DNA of 64,000 bases from Haliovirga abyssi (GTDB lineage Bacteria; Fusobacteriota; Fusobacteriia; Fusobacteriales; Haliovirgaceae). The notes under the pieces are model-generated. The model made no database searches and was not told where the DNA came from. It saw nothing but the letters and a program-made list of their open reading frames with translations. Below are positions 43,973 to 53,010 of this stretch, in pieces (position 1 is the stretch's first letter; every line of letters begins with the position of its first letter). The stretch lies in the NCBI RefSeq assembly GCF_030295325.1, contig NZ_AP027059.1:310001-374000 (forward strand), in the 5' to 3' direction. The translations under genes and the position numbers were made by a program.

Positions 43973-45337
43973 GTGGGGGAATATAGAGTATTATTAATAG
44001 ATGATGAAGAGGATGTGCTTTATAGTTTACAAAGGATATTGTTAAGAGATAAAGAGTTGAAAATAGATACTGCTGAAAATGGAGTGGTTGGATTAGAATT
44101 GTGTAAAAAAAATAGATATGACATAATTATAACAGATTTGATTATGGGAGAAATAAATGGTTTAGAGATTATAGAAGAGGTAAAAAAAATAGATGAAAAT
44201 TCTATAATTATATTAATTACAGGGAAAGGGAATGAAGAGATATACAAAGAAGCAATTGAAAAAGGAGCATATGATTATTTTTCAAAACCTTTTAATTATA
44301 CGGAATTTTTTAAAGTTATTAGAAATGCAAAAGAGAAATTGGATTTAGAACTATATCAAGAAAAATATAAAAACATCACAGAGAAAGAAAATAAATTTTA
44401 TAATATTTATTATAAAAGTGAAGAGATGCGTGAAGTTATAGAAAAAATAAAAAAAATATCAAAAATAGATAGTCCTGTATTAATTAATGGCGAAAGTGGA
44501 GTAGGTAAAGAACTAATAGCCGAAAGTATTCATATGAACAGTTTGAGAAATAATAAACCATTTATAAAAATAAACTGTGGAGCTTTACCAGAAAATTTAA
44601 TAGAATCTGAACTTTTTGGATATGAAAAAGGAGCATTTACTGGTGCAGAAAAAAATAAAAAAGGGAAATTAGAGTTAGGGAATAATGGAAGCGTTTTTTT
44701 AGATGAGATAGGAGAATTAAATATTTATTCTCAAGTAAAACTTTTAAGAGTTTTAGAAGATGGGCAGCTAGAGAAGTTAGGAAGTGAAGGAACGAAAAAA
44801 ATAGATATAAGAATAATAGCAGCTACAAATGTGGATTTGAAAAAAAATATTAGTGAAAATAAGTTTAGAATGGATTTATATTATAGATTAGGAGTTTTTA
44901 ATATAGTTATTCCGCCATTAAGAGAAAGAAGAGAAGATATTATATTTCTTGCTGAAAAATTTTTAGATGATTTTTCAAATAAATTTAATATAGAAAGAAA
45001 AATTATGTCAGATGGTTTAAAATTAAAACTATTAAATTATAGTTGGCCAGGAAATATAAGAGAATTAAAAAATGTTATTCAAAATATATTGTTATTAAGT
45101 GGAGATAAAAATGTAATAAGTGTAGAGATGCTACCAGAATTTTTATTTGAGAGACATTTAGAGGATGAAAAGTTAGAATTTGAGGAATTACCTTTAAGAG
45201 AATATATGAAAAAAAACGAAAAAAAATATTTAAAAAAGATGTATTCGAAATATAAGGATAATAAATCACATTTGGCTAAAATTTTAGGAGTTACAAGGAA
45301 GACTTTATATGATAAATTAAAAGAGTATGGAATATAG
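43973..45337 (+). CDS. Sigma-54-dependent response regulator (NtrC family)
   Basis: A 454-residue regulator: receiver with Asp55 in ITDLIMG, AAA+ domain with GESGVGKELIAESIH, the sigma-54 contact GAFTGA at residues 220-225, GSVFLDEIGEL, and a Fis-type helix-turn-helix at the end (NKSHLAKILGVTRKTLYDKL). It starts at GTG 43973 behind AGGAGAG. It needs sigma-54, which is not encoded in this window. The partner kinase is directly upstream. I found no convincing -24/-12 promoter nearby, so its targets lie elsewhere. Confidence 0.95.
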   Translation: MGEYRVLLIDDEEDVLYSLQRILLRDKELKIDTAENGVVGLELCKKNRYDIIITDLIMGEINGLEIIEEVKKIDENSIIILITGKGNEEIYKEAIEKGAYDYFSKPFNYTEFFKVIRNAKEKLDLELYQEKYKNITEKENKFYNIYYKSEEMREVIEKIKKISKIDSPVLINGESGVGKELIAESIHMNSLRNNKPFIKINCGALPENLIESELFGYEKGAFTGAEKNKKGKLELGNNGSVFLDEIGELNIYSQVKLLRVLEDGQLEKLGSEGTKKIDIRIIAATNVDLKKNISENKFRMDLYYRLGVFNIVIPPLRERREDIIFLAEKFLDDFSNKFNIERKIMSDGLKLKLLNYSWPGNIRELKNVIQNILLLSGDKNVISVEMLPEFLFERHLEDEKLEFEELPLREYMKKNEKKYLKKMYSKYKDNKSHLAKILGVTRKTLYDKLKEYGI

Positions 45338-45365
45338 AGCTTTATAATATTTTGCGTATTTCCTA

Positions 45366-45394
45366 TTGACTAAAAAAAGTAAAAATGATATAAT
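45366..45394 (+). promoter_or_regulatory. rplS promoter
   Basis: TTGACT at 45366-45371, 17-bp spacer, TATAAT at 45389-45394. Confidence 0.9.
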
Positions 45395-45399
45395 TAAAT

Positions 45400-45469
45400 G
45401 CTTCAAAAAGGGTGGTCCTCTTTGTGAAACTGGCAAATGAACATCGCGTAAAGAGGGGAGGAACAAAAT
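45400..45469 (+). promoter_or_regulatory. Structured rplS leader (candidate L19 autoregulatory element)
   Basis: CCTCTTT (45417-45423) pairs with AAAGAGG (45450-45456), whose end overlaps the GGGGAGG ribosome site at 45455-45461. The loop contains CTGGCAAATGAACATCGCG. Leaders controlling L19 are known in Firmicutes; here the stem could limit ribosome access. Identity with the known family is not checked. Confidence 0.6.
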
Positions 45470-45820
45470 ATGAAAGAAAAACTAATCGAATTAGTTGAAA
45501 AAGATTACATTAGAGAAGATATTCCTCAATTTAAAGCTGGAGATACTGTAAAAGTACATTATAGCGTAAAAGAAGGAGAAAAAGAAAGAATACAAATTTT
45601 CGAAGGTGTAGTTTTAAGAGTTAGTGGTGGTAGTGTTGCTAAAACTATGACTGTAAGAAAAATGTCTTATGGTGTAGGAGTAGAAAGAATAATACCAGTT
45701 AATTCACCTCTTGTAGCTAAGATTGAAGTAACAAAAATAGGAAAAGTAAGAAGAGCAAGACTTTATTACTTAAGAGAATTAAAAGGAAAAGCTGCAAGAA
45801 TAAAAGAAATTAGAAAATAA
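45470..45820 (+). CDS. rplS: 50S ribosomal protein L19
   Basis: A 116-residue L19: [50 protein letters not shown] and [22 protein letters not shown]. Standard length. It has its own promoter, a structured leader and a terminator at the stop codon, so it is controlled separately from lepB. Confidence 0.98.
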   Translation: MKEKLIELVEKDYIREDIPQFKAGDTVKVHYSVKEGEKERIQIFEGVVLRVSGGSVAKTMTVRKMSYGVGVERIIPVNSPLVAKIEVTKIGKVRRARLYYLRELKGKAARIKEIRK

Positions 45821-45850
45821 AAAAAAGCTAGCGTATTGCTAGCTTTTTTG
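45820..45850 (+). terminator. Rho-independent terminator of rplS
   Basis: AAAAAAGCTAGC and GCTAGCTTTTTT form a stem around GTATT. lepB begins 14 nt later. Confidence 0.92.
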
Positions 45851-45863
45851 CATAGGAGGAAAA

Positions 45864-46796
45864 ATGAAAAATATTTATATAAACATTTTAATATATATAG
45901 TAGTAACATCTTTTTTTGCATATATTTGGATAAAAGAAAAAGAGTTAGGAAAAAAAATACAAAATATAAAAGATAAATTTTCTGATAAAATAATTGGAAA
46001 ATATGAAGTAAAATCTCCAATGAAAAAGAAAGTAATTAGAGGAACTGTTAATTGGACTGAAACAATTGTAACTGCAGTTGTTTTAGTGTTAGTAATACAA
46101 CATTTTTACGTCGGAAATTTTTTAGTTCCAACAGGTTCAATGATACCTACAATTGAAATTGGAGATAGAGTGTTCGGAGATATGGTTTCATATAATTTTA
46201 GAGACCCTAAAAGAGGAGAAATTGTAGTATTTAGAGAGCCAATGGATAATAAATTGTTATTTACAAAAAGATTAATAGGAGAATCTGGAGATAAAGTAAA
46301 AATAGGCTCTGATAAGAGGATTTATATTAATGGAAAAAAATTAACAGATAAGAAATATGATAGAGATTACTTTCAATTAGGGTATTTAGGAGCTGGAGAA
46401 TGGTATATTCCTAAAAAAGGCGATACTATTCAAATAGCTGGAGAGTTTAAACCTGCAGAAGGTAAATTAAGTGATATTGGAAAATTAAATGATGTTCAAA
46501 GATATTTAATGTCAAGAGGTGATGTAATAACAAGAGCACTTCCATATGCCAAATTTATTGTTAATGGGAAATATGAAACAGGAATAATAATGGATTTTTT
46601 AAGAGATGATGAAATTGCTAAAAAATTGTTAAGTGGAGAAAAAATAACATTAAAAGAAAATTATTATTTTGTACTTGGAGATAATAGTAAAACTAGTTTT
46701 GATTCAAGATGGTGGGGATTAGTTGCAGAACATAGATTTAGAGGACGAGCAATGTTTAGATTTTGGCCAGTTAATAGGATGGGATTATTAAAGTAG
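45864..46796 (+). CDS. lepB: Signal peptidase I
   Basis: A 310-residue inner-membrane protease that removes Sec signal peptides. There is one N-terminal helix (about 4-22) and a second before the catalytic domain (about 68-88). The catalytic Ser92 is in PTGSMIPTI and Lys135 in LLFTKRLIG. The C-terminal box is GDNSKTSFDSRWWG. It is longer than Gram-positive SipS because of an insert of about 90 residues in the middle. The last nucleotides run into rimI. Confidence 0.95.
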   Translation: MKNIYINILIYIVVTSFFAYIWIKEKELGKKIQNIKDKFSDKIIGKYEVKSPMKKKVIRGTVNWTETIVTAVVLVLVIQHFYVGNFLVPTGSMIPTIEIGDRVFGDMVSYNFRDPKRGEIVVFREPMDNKLLFTKRLIGESGDKVKIGSDKRIYINGKKLTDKKYDRDYFQLGYLGAGEWYIPKKGDTIQIAGEFKPAEGKLSDIGKLNDVQRYLMSRGDVITRALPYAKFIVNGKYETGIIMDFLRDDEIAKKLLSGEKITLKENYYFVLGDNSKTSFDSRWWGLVAEHRFRGRAMFRFWPVNRMGLLK

Positions 46797-46806
46797 GTGA
46801 ACTGTT

Positions 46807-47232
46807 ATGAATAAAAAAATTACAATATTAGATTCCATATCATTTATTGAAATGGAATCTTTTAATAAACCATGGAATAAAAATATTATAAAATCTATGT
46901 TTGAATCTAAAGAATATTTAATTTTAGTGGAATATGTAAAAAAAGAGATAGTTGGTTATATAATTTTATATAACACTTCAGATGTAGTTGAGGTATTAAG
47001 AGTTGCGGTAATGAAAAAGTTTAGAAATCAAGGAATTGGGAAAACTCTTTTAGAAAAAGCTATTGATGAAACTAAAAAAATAGGTTATAATGAAATATTC
47101 TTAGAGGTAAGAGTAACTAATTATAGTGCTATTTATCTATATAAAAAAGTAGGGTTTGAAAAAATAAATATTAGAAAAAATTATTATAAAGACAGTAATG
47201 AAGATGCGTTAATAATGAAAAAAAAGTTATAG
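46807..47232 (+). CDS. rimI: Ribosomal protein S18 alanine N-acetyltransferase
   Basis: A 141-residue GNAT acetyltransferase: VEVLRVAVMKKFRNQGIGKTLLEKAI is the acetyl-CoA-binding segment, then EIFLEVRVTNYSAIYLYKKVGFEKINIRKNYY, the RimI-type signature. It starts 10 nt after lepB. Confidence 0.9.
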   Translation: MNKKITILDSISFIEMESFNKPWNKNIIKSMFESKEYLILVEYVKKEIVGYIILYNTSDVVEVLRVAVMKKFRNQGIGKTLLEKAIDETKKIGYNEIFLEVRVTNYSAIYLYKKVGFEKINIRKNYYKDSNEDALIMKKKL

Positions 47233-47258
47233 AATTAGTCAAAAAACGAGGTATTAAA

Positions 47259-47729
47259 ATGAAAGAAAAAATTGAAAAAATTATGCAAAATTATAATTAT
47301 AATTTTGATTCAGAAGAATATATAAAAAAAAATATATTAGAAAATATATATTTAACTTATTCAGAATTAAAGGAAGTAATAGAGATTCTTTATGAATTGG
47401 AGTATATAAAGGAGATGGATCTAAAAGAAGTTTTTGAAAGTATAAAATTTGATACAGTTAAAAGTAAAAAAGAAAAAGGAAGCTATTTTCTGAAGGAACT
47501 ATTATATTATAAATATCCACTTTATCAAAAAACAATGAAAAAATTAAAATTTCATCTAAATAAGATAAAAGATTCTAAAATAAAATTAACATATCCTCAA
47601 AATTTAGAGGGAGACAATTTAAAAATTGAAATTACAATAAAAAATGAAAAAGACGTGGATAATATATTGGATAAATTATTAAAAAATAGAGATAATTTAA
47701 AAGATATAATATCATTAATAAAAAAATAA
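47259..47729 (+). CDS. Unknown protein, ParB-like C-terminal pattern
   Basis: A 156-residue charged protein I do not recognise. The N-terminal two-thirds is helical. The C-terminus (LNKIKDSKIKLTYPQN...NLKIEITIKNEKDVDNILDKL) has the strand-strand-helix pattern of a ParB dimerisation domain, but this is only a resemblance. There is no ParB-box or HTH. It follows rimI by 26 nt with a weak ribosome site. Its stop codon lies at the first bases of a C element. Confidence 0.55.
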   Translation: MKEKIEKIMQNYNYNFDSEEYIKKNILENIYLTYSELKEVIEILYELEYIKEMDLKEVFESIKFDTVKSKKEKGSYFLKELLYYKYPLYQKTMKKLKFHLNKIKDSKIKLTYPQNLEGDNLKIEITIKNEKDVDNILDKLLKNRDNLKDIISLIKK

Positions 47730-47855
47730 GCTACGCTTCATCTGGTAAAATAAAAATATTTTTCAAATTTTTGGTTTCTGAAAAATTTTGCTTTGAAAAA
47801 TCGCAAATTTAAAAAAATGGCGTAGCTTATTTTCTGAATAAATTTATATTTTTTG
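47721..47855 (-). repeat. C element, inverted copy 1
   Basis: AAAATAAGCTACGC (about 47723-47736) and GCGTAGCTTATTTT (47820-47833) form terminal inverted repeats around the conserved centre TTTTTGGTTTCTGAAAAATTTTG. Encloses the stop codon of the preceding gene. Confidence 0.9.
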
Positions 47856-47861
47856 AATAAA

Positions 47862-47995
47862 TAAAAAAATAAGCTACGCTTCATCTGGTAGAATAAAAAT
47901 ATTTTTCAAATTTTTGGTTTCTGAAAAATTTTGTTTTGAAAAATTGCAAATTTAAAAAATGGCGTAGCTTATTTTCTGAATAAACTTATAATTTT
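47862..47995 (-). repeat. C element, inverted copy 2
   Basis: A second near-identical copy directly after the first (period about 140 bp), with inverted ends at about 47866-47879 and 47962-47975. The pair fills most of the 294-nt gap before the next gene. Confidence 0.9.
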
Positions 47996-48023
47996 CAAAT
48001 AAATGAAAAAGGGTGAATAAATT

Positions 48024-50111
48024 ATGAACAAAAAATTAGAAATAACATTATTATCTATTAGTTTTGTGGTTTTATTTTTGTTTAGTATTATATTTTCTAC
48101 AAAAACTTTAATATATAGTTCTTTTATATATTTTAATCTTTTTTCATTAGTTGTAATTTCTGCAATAATGATATTATCTTTGCGTTCATATTTAATTTTA
48201 AAAAACTTTATGCATCTATTCTTTTCAATTTCTTATGGAATTTTAATGTTTATTTATATATTGATCATGAAAGAGTACTATTTTAATAATATGTATATAG
48301 ATTATATGATCCCGATTATAAAATATACAGAAGTACTAATTTTTATGTTTGGAATATTTGTTTTAAGAGAAAAAGTAGATAAAAGAAAAATATTGAAATC
48401 TTTTATCATTTTAATAATAGTAAATTTATTTTATTTTTTTATAACTATATTTTTTATAGAGAGTAATGTTTCTATAGTCATATTTTATATAGAACTATTA
48501 TTAGTATATTCTTATTTGTCAGATGAATCTATAAAAGATTATTTTACAAAAATTTTGTGGTATAAAATATTTTCATGGTTATTTGGAGTTATTTATACGG
48601 TTACATCTTTTAATTATTTTAATCTTATATCTTTTTTTATGTATTTTTATTCTTTATATAAATTTTTAGAATATTTGAATTATGTGTTGAATAGAGGCTT
48701 TTTTAAGGAGATTTATAATAGAGAACAAAAAATCAGAAAACTTATAAAATATCATAATTCTGGAATAATTATAATAGATGATTATTACATAAATTATATA
48801 AATGATTCAGCATTAAAAATATTAGGGAAAGATAGTAAGAGAGAATTAAAAAATAAAAGTATATATTTAGCATTAGAGGGAATATCATCGGAATTATTGG
48901 AAGATACATTAAAAAAATTTCCAGAAGAAAATGTTGTTGAGATAGTAAACTTTAATAAAAAAAATAAAAAAATAAAAATAAAAGCATATAAAACAGGAGA
49001 TGAATTTTCAGAAGAGATTATAATAATTTTGGATGAACTTCTAACTCAAAAAGAAGTTTTTGAAAAAGCAAATAATTTATTATCAAATAATGTTGTGTAT
49101 TTATATAATGAAGATGAAAGAGAATATGTATATATGAATAATGGAGTAAAAAATATTTTAAATAAATCTCCTGAAGATTTTTATAATAATTCAACAATGA
49201 TGTTTGATATGATTCCAGAAGGTAATTCTAAATGGTATATGGAGTTTATGGCAAATAAAAAAGATGGACTTGAAGAGTTTTCCTATGTTAAAGAAAATGG
49301 AGAATTAGTTTGGTTGCTGGGAGAAAGAAGAAAATTTGAATTTTATGGAAATGAGTATTATTATGGTGTAGGTGCAGATATAAGTAGATATAAAATTAGA
49401 GAAAATGAACTGTTGTTAAAAAATGAAAAATTGGAAAAAGAGAATAAAATAAAGGATATGAGTGTATCGGTCATATCACATGAGATAAGGACTCCAATTA
49501 CTTCAATAATAGGATTTCTAGAGAATATAATAATGAATAAAAAATTTATATATCCAAAAGTATTAACAATGGTATATAAAGTATATAATAATAGTATGAG
49601 GTTGAAAGAGCTAATTAACAACCTTTTGGATATAAATAAATTAAATGCAGGGAAAATGGAAATAAGTAAAGAGATATTAGTTTTAAAAGATATGGTAACA
49701 GAAATAATGCTGAATAATGAGATTCTAATGGAAATAAGAGATATAGAATATAGTGTAAATATAGATGAAGAGCTAGAAGCTTATGCTGATTATAATTTAA
49801 TTTATCAATCTATAAATAATATTGTTAGTAATGCAATAAAATATAATAAAGATAATGGAAAGATTATAGTATCTGGAATTGATAATGAAAAAAGTGTAAC
49901 GTTAAGCTTTAAGGATACTGGAATTGGAATAAAATTGGAAAATATAAACTCTGTATTTGAGGAATATGAAAGAATAGAGGGTTCGCATATACAAGGGACA
50001 GGAATAGGTATGCCATTAACAAAAAAAATGGTAGAATTAAATGGTGGTAAAATATGGATAGAATCTGTTTATGGAGAAGGTTCTACTATTTTTATAGAGT
50101 TGTTAAAATAA
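48024..50111 (+). CDS. Seven-helix-type membrane, PAS-PAS histidine kinase
   Basis: A 695-residue kinase with seven or eight N-terminal membrane helices (about 7-215), two PAS-like domains (about 240-340 and 345-465, the second with SRYK linker), HisKA with His486 in VISHEIRTPITS, and ATPase domain with FKDTGIGIKLENINSVFEEYERI and GTGIGMPLTKKMVELNGGKIWIES. There is no receiver domain and no adjacent response regulator. It is preceded by tandem C elements and followed by the DUF350 operon 21 nt later. Confidence 0.92.
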   Translation: MNKKLEITLLSISFVVLFLFSIIFSTKTLIYSSFIYFNLFSLVVISAIMILSLRSYLILKNFMHLFFSISYGILMFIYILIMKEYYFNNMYIDYMIPIIKYTEVLIFMFGIFVLREKVDKRKILKSFIILIIVNLFYFFITIFFIESNVSIVIFYIELLLVYSYLSDESIKDYFTKILWYKIFSWLFGVIYTVTSFNYFNLISFFMYFYSLYKFLEYLNYVLNRGFFKEIYNREQKIRKLIKYHNSGIIIIDDYYINYINDSALKILGKDSKRELKNKSIYLALEGISSELLEDTLKKFPEENVVEIVNFNKKNKKIKIKAYKTGDEFSEEIIIILDELLTQKEVFEKANNLLSNNVVYLYNEDEREYVYMNNGVKNILNKSPEDFYNNSTMMFDMIPEGNSKWYMEFMANKKDGLEEFSYVKENGELVWLLGERRKFEFYGNEYYYGVGADISRYKIRENELLLKNEKLEKENKIKDMSVSVISHEIRTPITSIIGFLENIIMNKKFIYPKVLTMVYKVYNNSMRLKELINNLLDINKLNAGKMEISKEILVLKDMVTEIMLNNEILMEIRDIEYSVNIDEELEAYADYNLIYQSINNIVSNAIKYNKDNGKIIVSGIDNEKSVTLSFKDTGIGIKLENINSVFEEYERIEGSHIQGTGIGMPLTKKMVELNGGKIWIESVYGEGSTIFIELLK

Positions 50112-50132
50112 GGAAGAAGGGAGGGGAAATAA

Positions 50133-50432
50133 TTGTTTATACTTTTTTTTATAATTTTAGGAATATTTTTATTCGTCAGATATAATTTGGGAGTTGGGCA
50201 GATTTTAATTGGATTTGTAGTAATAATGGTTGTGTTTAGCTTGTTTTTACGACCGGTATTTTCACCATTTTTTGGTGGATATTATTCACCGTGGGGAGGA
50301 TATTCTCGAGGGTCAAGTTTTTTCTTTTTTAATAACAGTCATTCGAGCAGAAGTTATACACCAAGAAGGACAAGAAGTGTAAGAAGAAGCGTATCAGGAT
50401 TTAGAAATAGAGGAACAGGTTTCGGAAAATAA
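50133..50432 (+). CDS. Small membrane protein with basic Ser/Arg/Gly tail
   Basis: A 99-residue protein: two hydrophobic segments (about 2-13 and 20-44), a Gly/Tyr/Trp/Phe-rich stretch (FGGYYSPWGGYSRGSSFFFF), and a strongly basic tail (RRTRSVRRSVSGFRNRGTGFGK). It starts at TTG 50133 behind GGGAGGGG. It ends one base before the SD-ATG region of the DUF350 gene, so it belongs to that operon. Small Gly/Ser-rich membrane proteins often accompany DUF350; function unknown. Confidence 0.78.
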   Translation: MFILFFIILGIFLFVRYNLGVGQILIGFVVIMVVFSLFLRPVFSPFFGGYYSPWGGYSRGSSFFFFNNSHSSRSYTPRRTRSVRRSVSGFRNRGTGFGK

Positions 50433-50446
50433 TGGAGGTGGATAAA

Positions 50447-51316
50447 ATGTTATATGTATCAATTTATATTTTAGTAGGATTAATATTTGCATTTTTTATA
50501 TCAACAATAGTATATGACAAAGCATTAACAAAAGGATTTAGTTTAAAAGAGTATCTGTTTGAAAAAGATAGTAAAGCGGTATGGGTAGATTACTTTGGTG
50601 GATTTATTTTACCAGCATTTTTAATAACATATAATTCTGTAACAGGAGGGGAAGCAAAATCATTAATATTAGACTTATTAACAATATTAATTATTTTATC
50701 AGTTGCAATAGCAGTTTTAGCAGTAGTTAGAGTGTTAAATGATAAAATTATATTGAATATATCTAGTAAATATGGTGATAAAACTACATTGAATAATGAG
50801 ATATTTAATCAATCTAATTTATCAGCTTCATTTTTTAATATTGCTTTTACATCTGTTATAACAAATATTCTTTTGCAAGAATCTATATTTGAAGAAAAAA
50901 TTTCAGTTATGTTATTAAGAGCTTTATTAATATTTTTATTTAATATAATAGTATTTATTGCTTATAAATTTTTAGAAGTAAAAAGAGAAGTGAAAATATA
51001 TGAAAATTTATTTGAAAAGGATAATAGTGCATCTGGACTTACATTTTTAGGATATATTGTAAGTTGGCAAATAATTTTATATAAATTAGTTAATTTTTAT
51101 GATTTGAAAGAGTTATATTCTATGGTAGTTAGTTTTATGTTGATTTTAGTTTTTTATGAAATAATAAAATTGATTATTAAATTTGGAATAAAATATATAT
51201 TAAAAGAAGATATAGAAGATGAAATTTATTTACAAAAAAATATAGGTGCAGGGTTTGGAATGTTTGTTATATATACAGGAATTGCACTTTTGATATCAGG
51301 AGTATTATTTGGATGA
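50447..51316 (+). CDS. DUF350 membrane protein (two repeats)
   Basis: A 289-residue integral membrane protein with about eight helices arranged as two DUF350 halves; KALTKGFSLKEYLFEKDSKAVWVDYFGG and VKIYENLFEKDNSASGLTFLGY mark the repeat. ATG 50447 follows GGAGGTG; an ATG at 50432 lies inside the preceding stop/SD region. It overlaps the next gene by 4 nt. DUF350 proteins occur with polyamine-synthase-like and PspA-type membrane stress genes; this cluster has the first. Confidence 0.88.
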   Translation: MLYVSIYILVGLIFAFFISTIVYDKALTKGFSLKEYLFEKDSKAVWVDYFGGFILPAFLITYNSVTGGEAKSLILDLLTILIILSVAIAVLAVVRVLNDKIILNISSKYGDKTTLNNEIFNQSNLSASFFNIAFTSVITNILLQESIFEEKISVMLLRALLIFLFNIIVFIAYKFLEVKREVKIYENLFEKDNSASGLTFLGYIVSWQIILYKLVNFYDLKELYSMVVSFMLILVFYEIIKLIIKFGIKYILKEDIEDEIYLQKNIGAGFGMFVIYTGIALLISGVLFG

Positions 51317-52845
51317 AAATAAAAAGTGAAAATTTATTAGCAATTGCAATATTAATGACAGGAATAACAGGAATGGTAGCAGAGTATTCTCTCTCTACCA
51401 TTGCTTCATATTTTGTTGGGAATAGTATAACCCAATTTTCATTAGTAATAGGAATTACAATGTTTTTTATGGGAATAGGCTCAAAAATATCAAAATATAT
51501 AGAAAAAGAAATATTTTATAAATTTATATTATTTGAATCTTTACTTTCTATTATATCTGCATATTCAATAATATTTACTTATTATTTAATGGGGATAAGC
51601 GGAGAAAAATTGTTTTATATATATATGTTATCAGGAATAGTGGGTACATTAATCGGGCTTGAAATTCCATTAATTACAAGGATAAATGAGCATTATAATA
51701 TAGCGTTGAAAGAAAATATAAGCAAGGTTTTATCTTATGATTATTTTGGAAGTTTAATAGGAAGTATATTGTTTGCATTTTTATTCTTACCATATTTAGG
51801 GCTTACAAATACATCAATTTTGTTAGGATTTTTTAATTTTTTAGTAGCTTTTTTTGTATATGTAAGTATAATAAAAAGAGGAATTGAAGTAGACTCTAAA
51901 AAAATAAAAAATATATTTATATTAAGTTTTTTAGTTATTTTATCAGCCTTTATATTTGGTAAAAAGATTGTAATGTATAGTGAACAGATGCAATATAAAG
52001 ATAAAATAGTTTTTAAAGAACAAACAAAATATCAAAATATAATTTTAACTAAATTTAAAAAAGATTATAGATTATATTTAGATGGTCAAACTCAATTTTC
52101 TACATTTGATGAATATAGATATCATGAGAGCCTTGTGCACACTCCAGTTACTTTTTTGGACAATATTCCCAAAAGAGTATTAGTTCTAGGTGGTGGAGAT
52201 GGAATGGCTGTTAGAGAACTGTTAAAATATAAAAAGATAGAGTCTATAACATTAGTGGATTTAGATGATCAGATGACAAAACTTTTTTCTACAAATAAAC
52301 TTTTAAGAAGCTTTAATAAAAGTTCATTGTTAAATAAAAGGGTAGAAGTAATAAATGAAGATGCATATATATATTTGAAGAATAATAAGAGTAAATATGG
52401 ATTAATTATAATAGATTTTCCTGATCCAAATAATATTGCATTAAATAAACTTTATACAGTTGAATTTTATAAATTGGTAAAAAGAAATTTAGAAAAAAGT
52501 GGAGTGTTTGTAACACAATCAACAAGCCCGATATATTCAAAAGAAGCGTATATATGTATAAGAAAAACAATAAAGGAAGTAGGGTTTAACGTATATTCGT
52601 ATAAGACTCTAGTTCCTTCTTTTGGAATGTGGGGGTTTAATATTGGAAGTATGCAAAAAAGAGATTTGAATAAAATATTTAATAAAAAAATAGAGATTCC
52701 TACAATATATTTAACAAATGGAGTAATGAAATCAAACTTTTCTTTGGGGAAAGATATAAAGCTAGATGATGAAAAAATAGAGGTAAATAAGCTATTAGAG
52801 CCTAAATTATTGAAATATTATAATAATAGTTGGGTTTATTATTAA
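51313..52845 (+). CDS. Membrane-embedded spermidine synthase-like aminopropyltransferase
   Basis: A 510-residue protein: an N-terminal MFS-like membrane domain of about seven helices (1-225) and a C-terminal spermidine-synthase fold. The synthase part shows LYLDGQTQFSTFDEYRYHESLVH, the decarboxylated-SAM-binding GGGDG at 293-297, VDLDDQM, NEDAYIYL and IIDFPDPNN. It is a polyamine aminopropyltransferase of the membrane type. It is translationally coupled to DUF350. The natural substrate may be a membrane component instead of putrescine; inference. Confidence 0.9.
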   Translation: MKIKSENLLAIAILMTGITGMVAEYSLSTIASYFVGNSITQFSLVIGITMFFMGIGSKISKYIEKEIFYKFILFESLLSIISAYSIIFTYYLMGISGEKLFYIYMLSGIVGTLIGLEIPLITRINEHYNIALKENISKVLSYDYFGSLIGSILFAFLFLPYLGLTNTSILLGFFNFLVAFFVYVSIIKRGIEVDSKKIKNIFILSFLVILSAFIFGKKIVMYSEQMQYKDKIVFKEQTKYQNIILTKFKKDYRLYLDGQTQFSTFDEYRYHESLVHTPVTFLDNIPKRVLVLGGGDGMAVRELLKYKKIESITLVDLDDQMTKLFSTNKLLRSFNKSSLLNKRVEVINEDAYIYLKNNKSKYGLIIIDFPDPNNIALNKLYTVEFYKLVKRNLEKSGVFVTQSTSPIYSKEAYICIRKTIKEVGFNVYSYKTLVPSFGMWGFNIGSMQKRDLNKIFNKKIEIPTIYLTNGVMKSNFSLGKDIKLDDEKIEVNKLLEPKLLKYYNNSWVYY

Positions 52846-53010
52846 GGAATGAGTTAAATTTGTTTGGAGTTATTGAACGTTAGAAATTATGAGCTTAGAC
52901 TCTTCTTTTACTGGGTGTAAACCTATTATATGGAAATTAGTGATAGAAACATTGAAAAAATTGACATTGAACAACATTGAAGTTTTTTTACTTTACAAAA
53001 AGGAGAAAAG

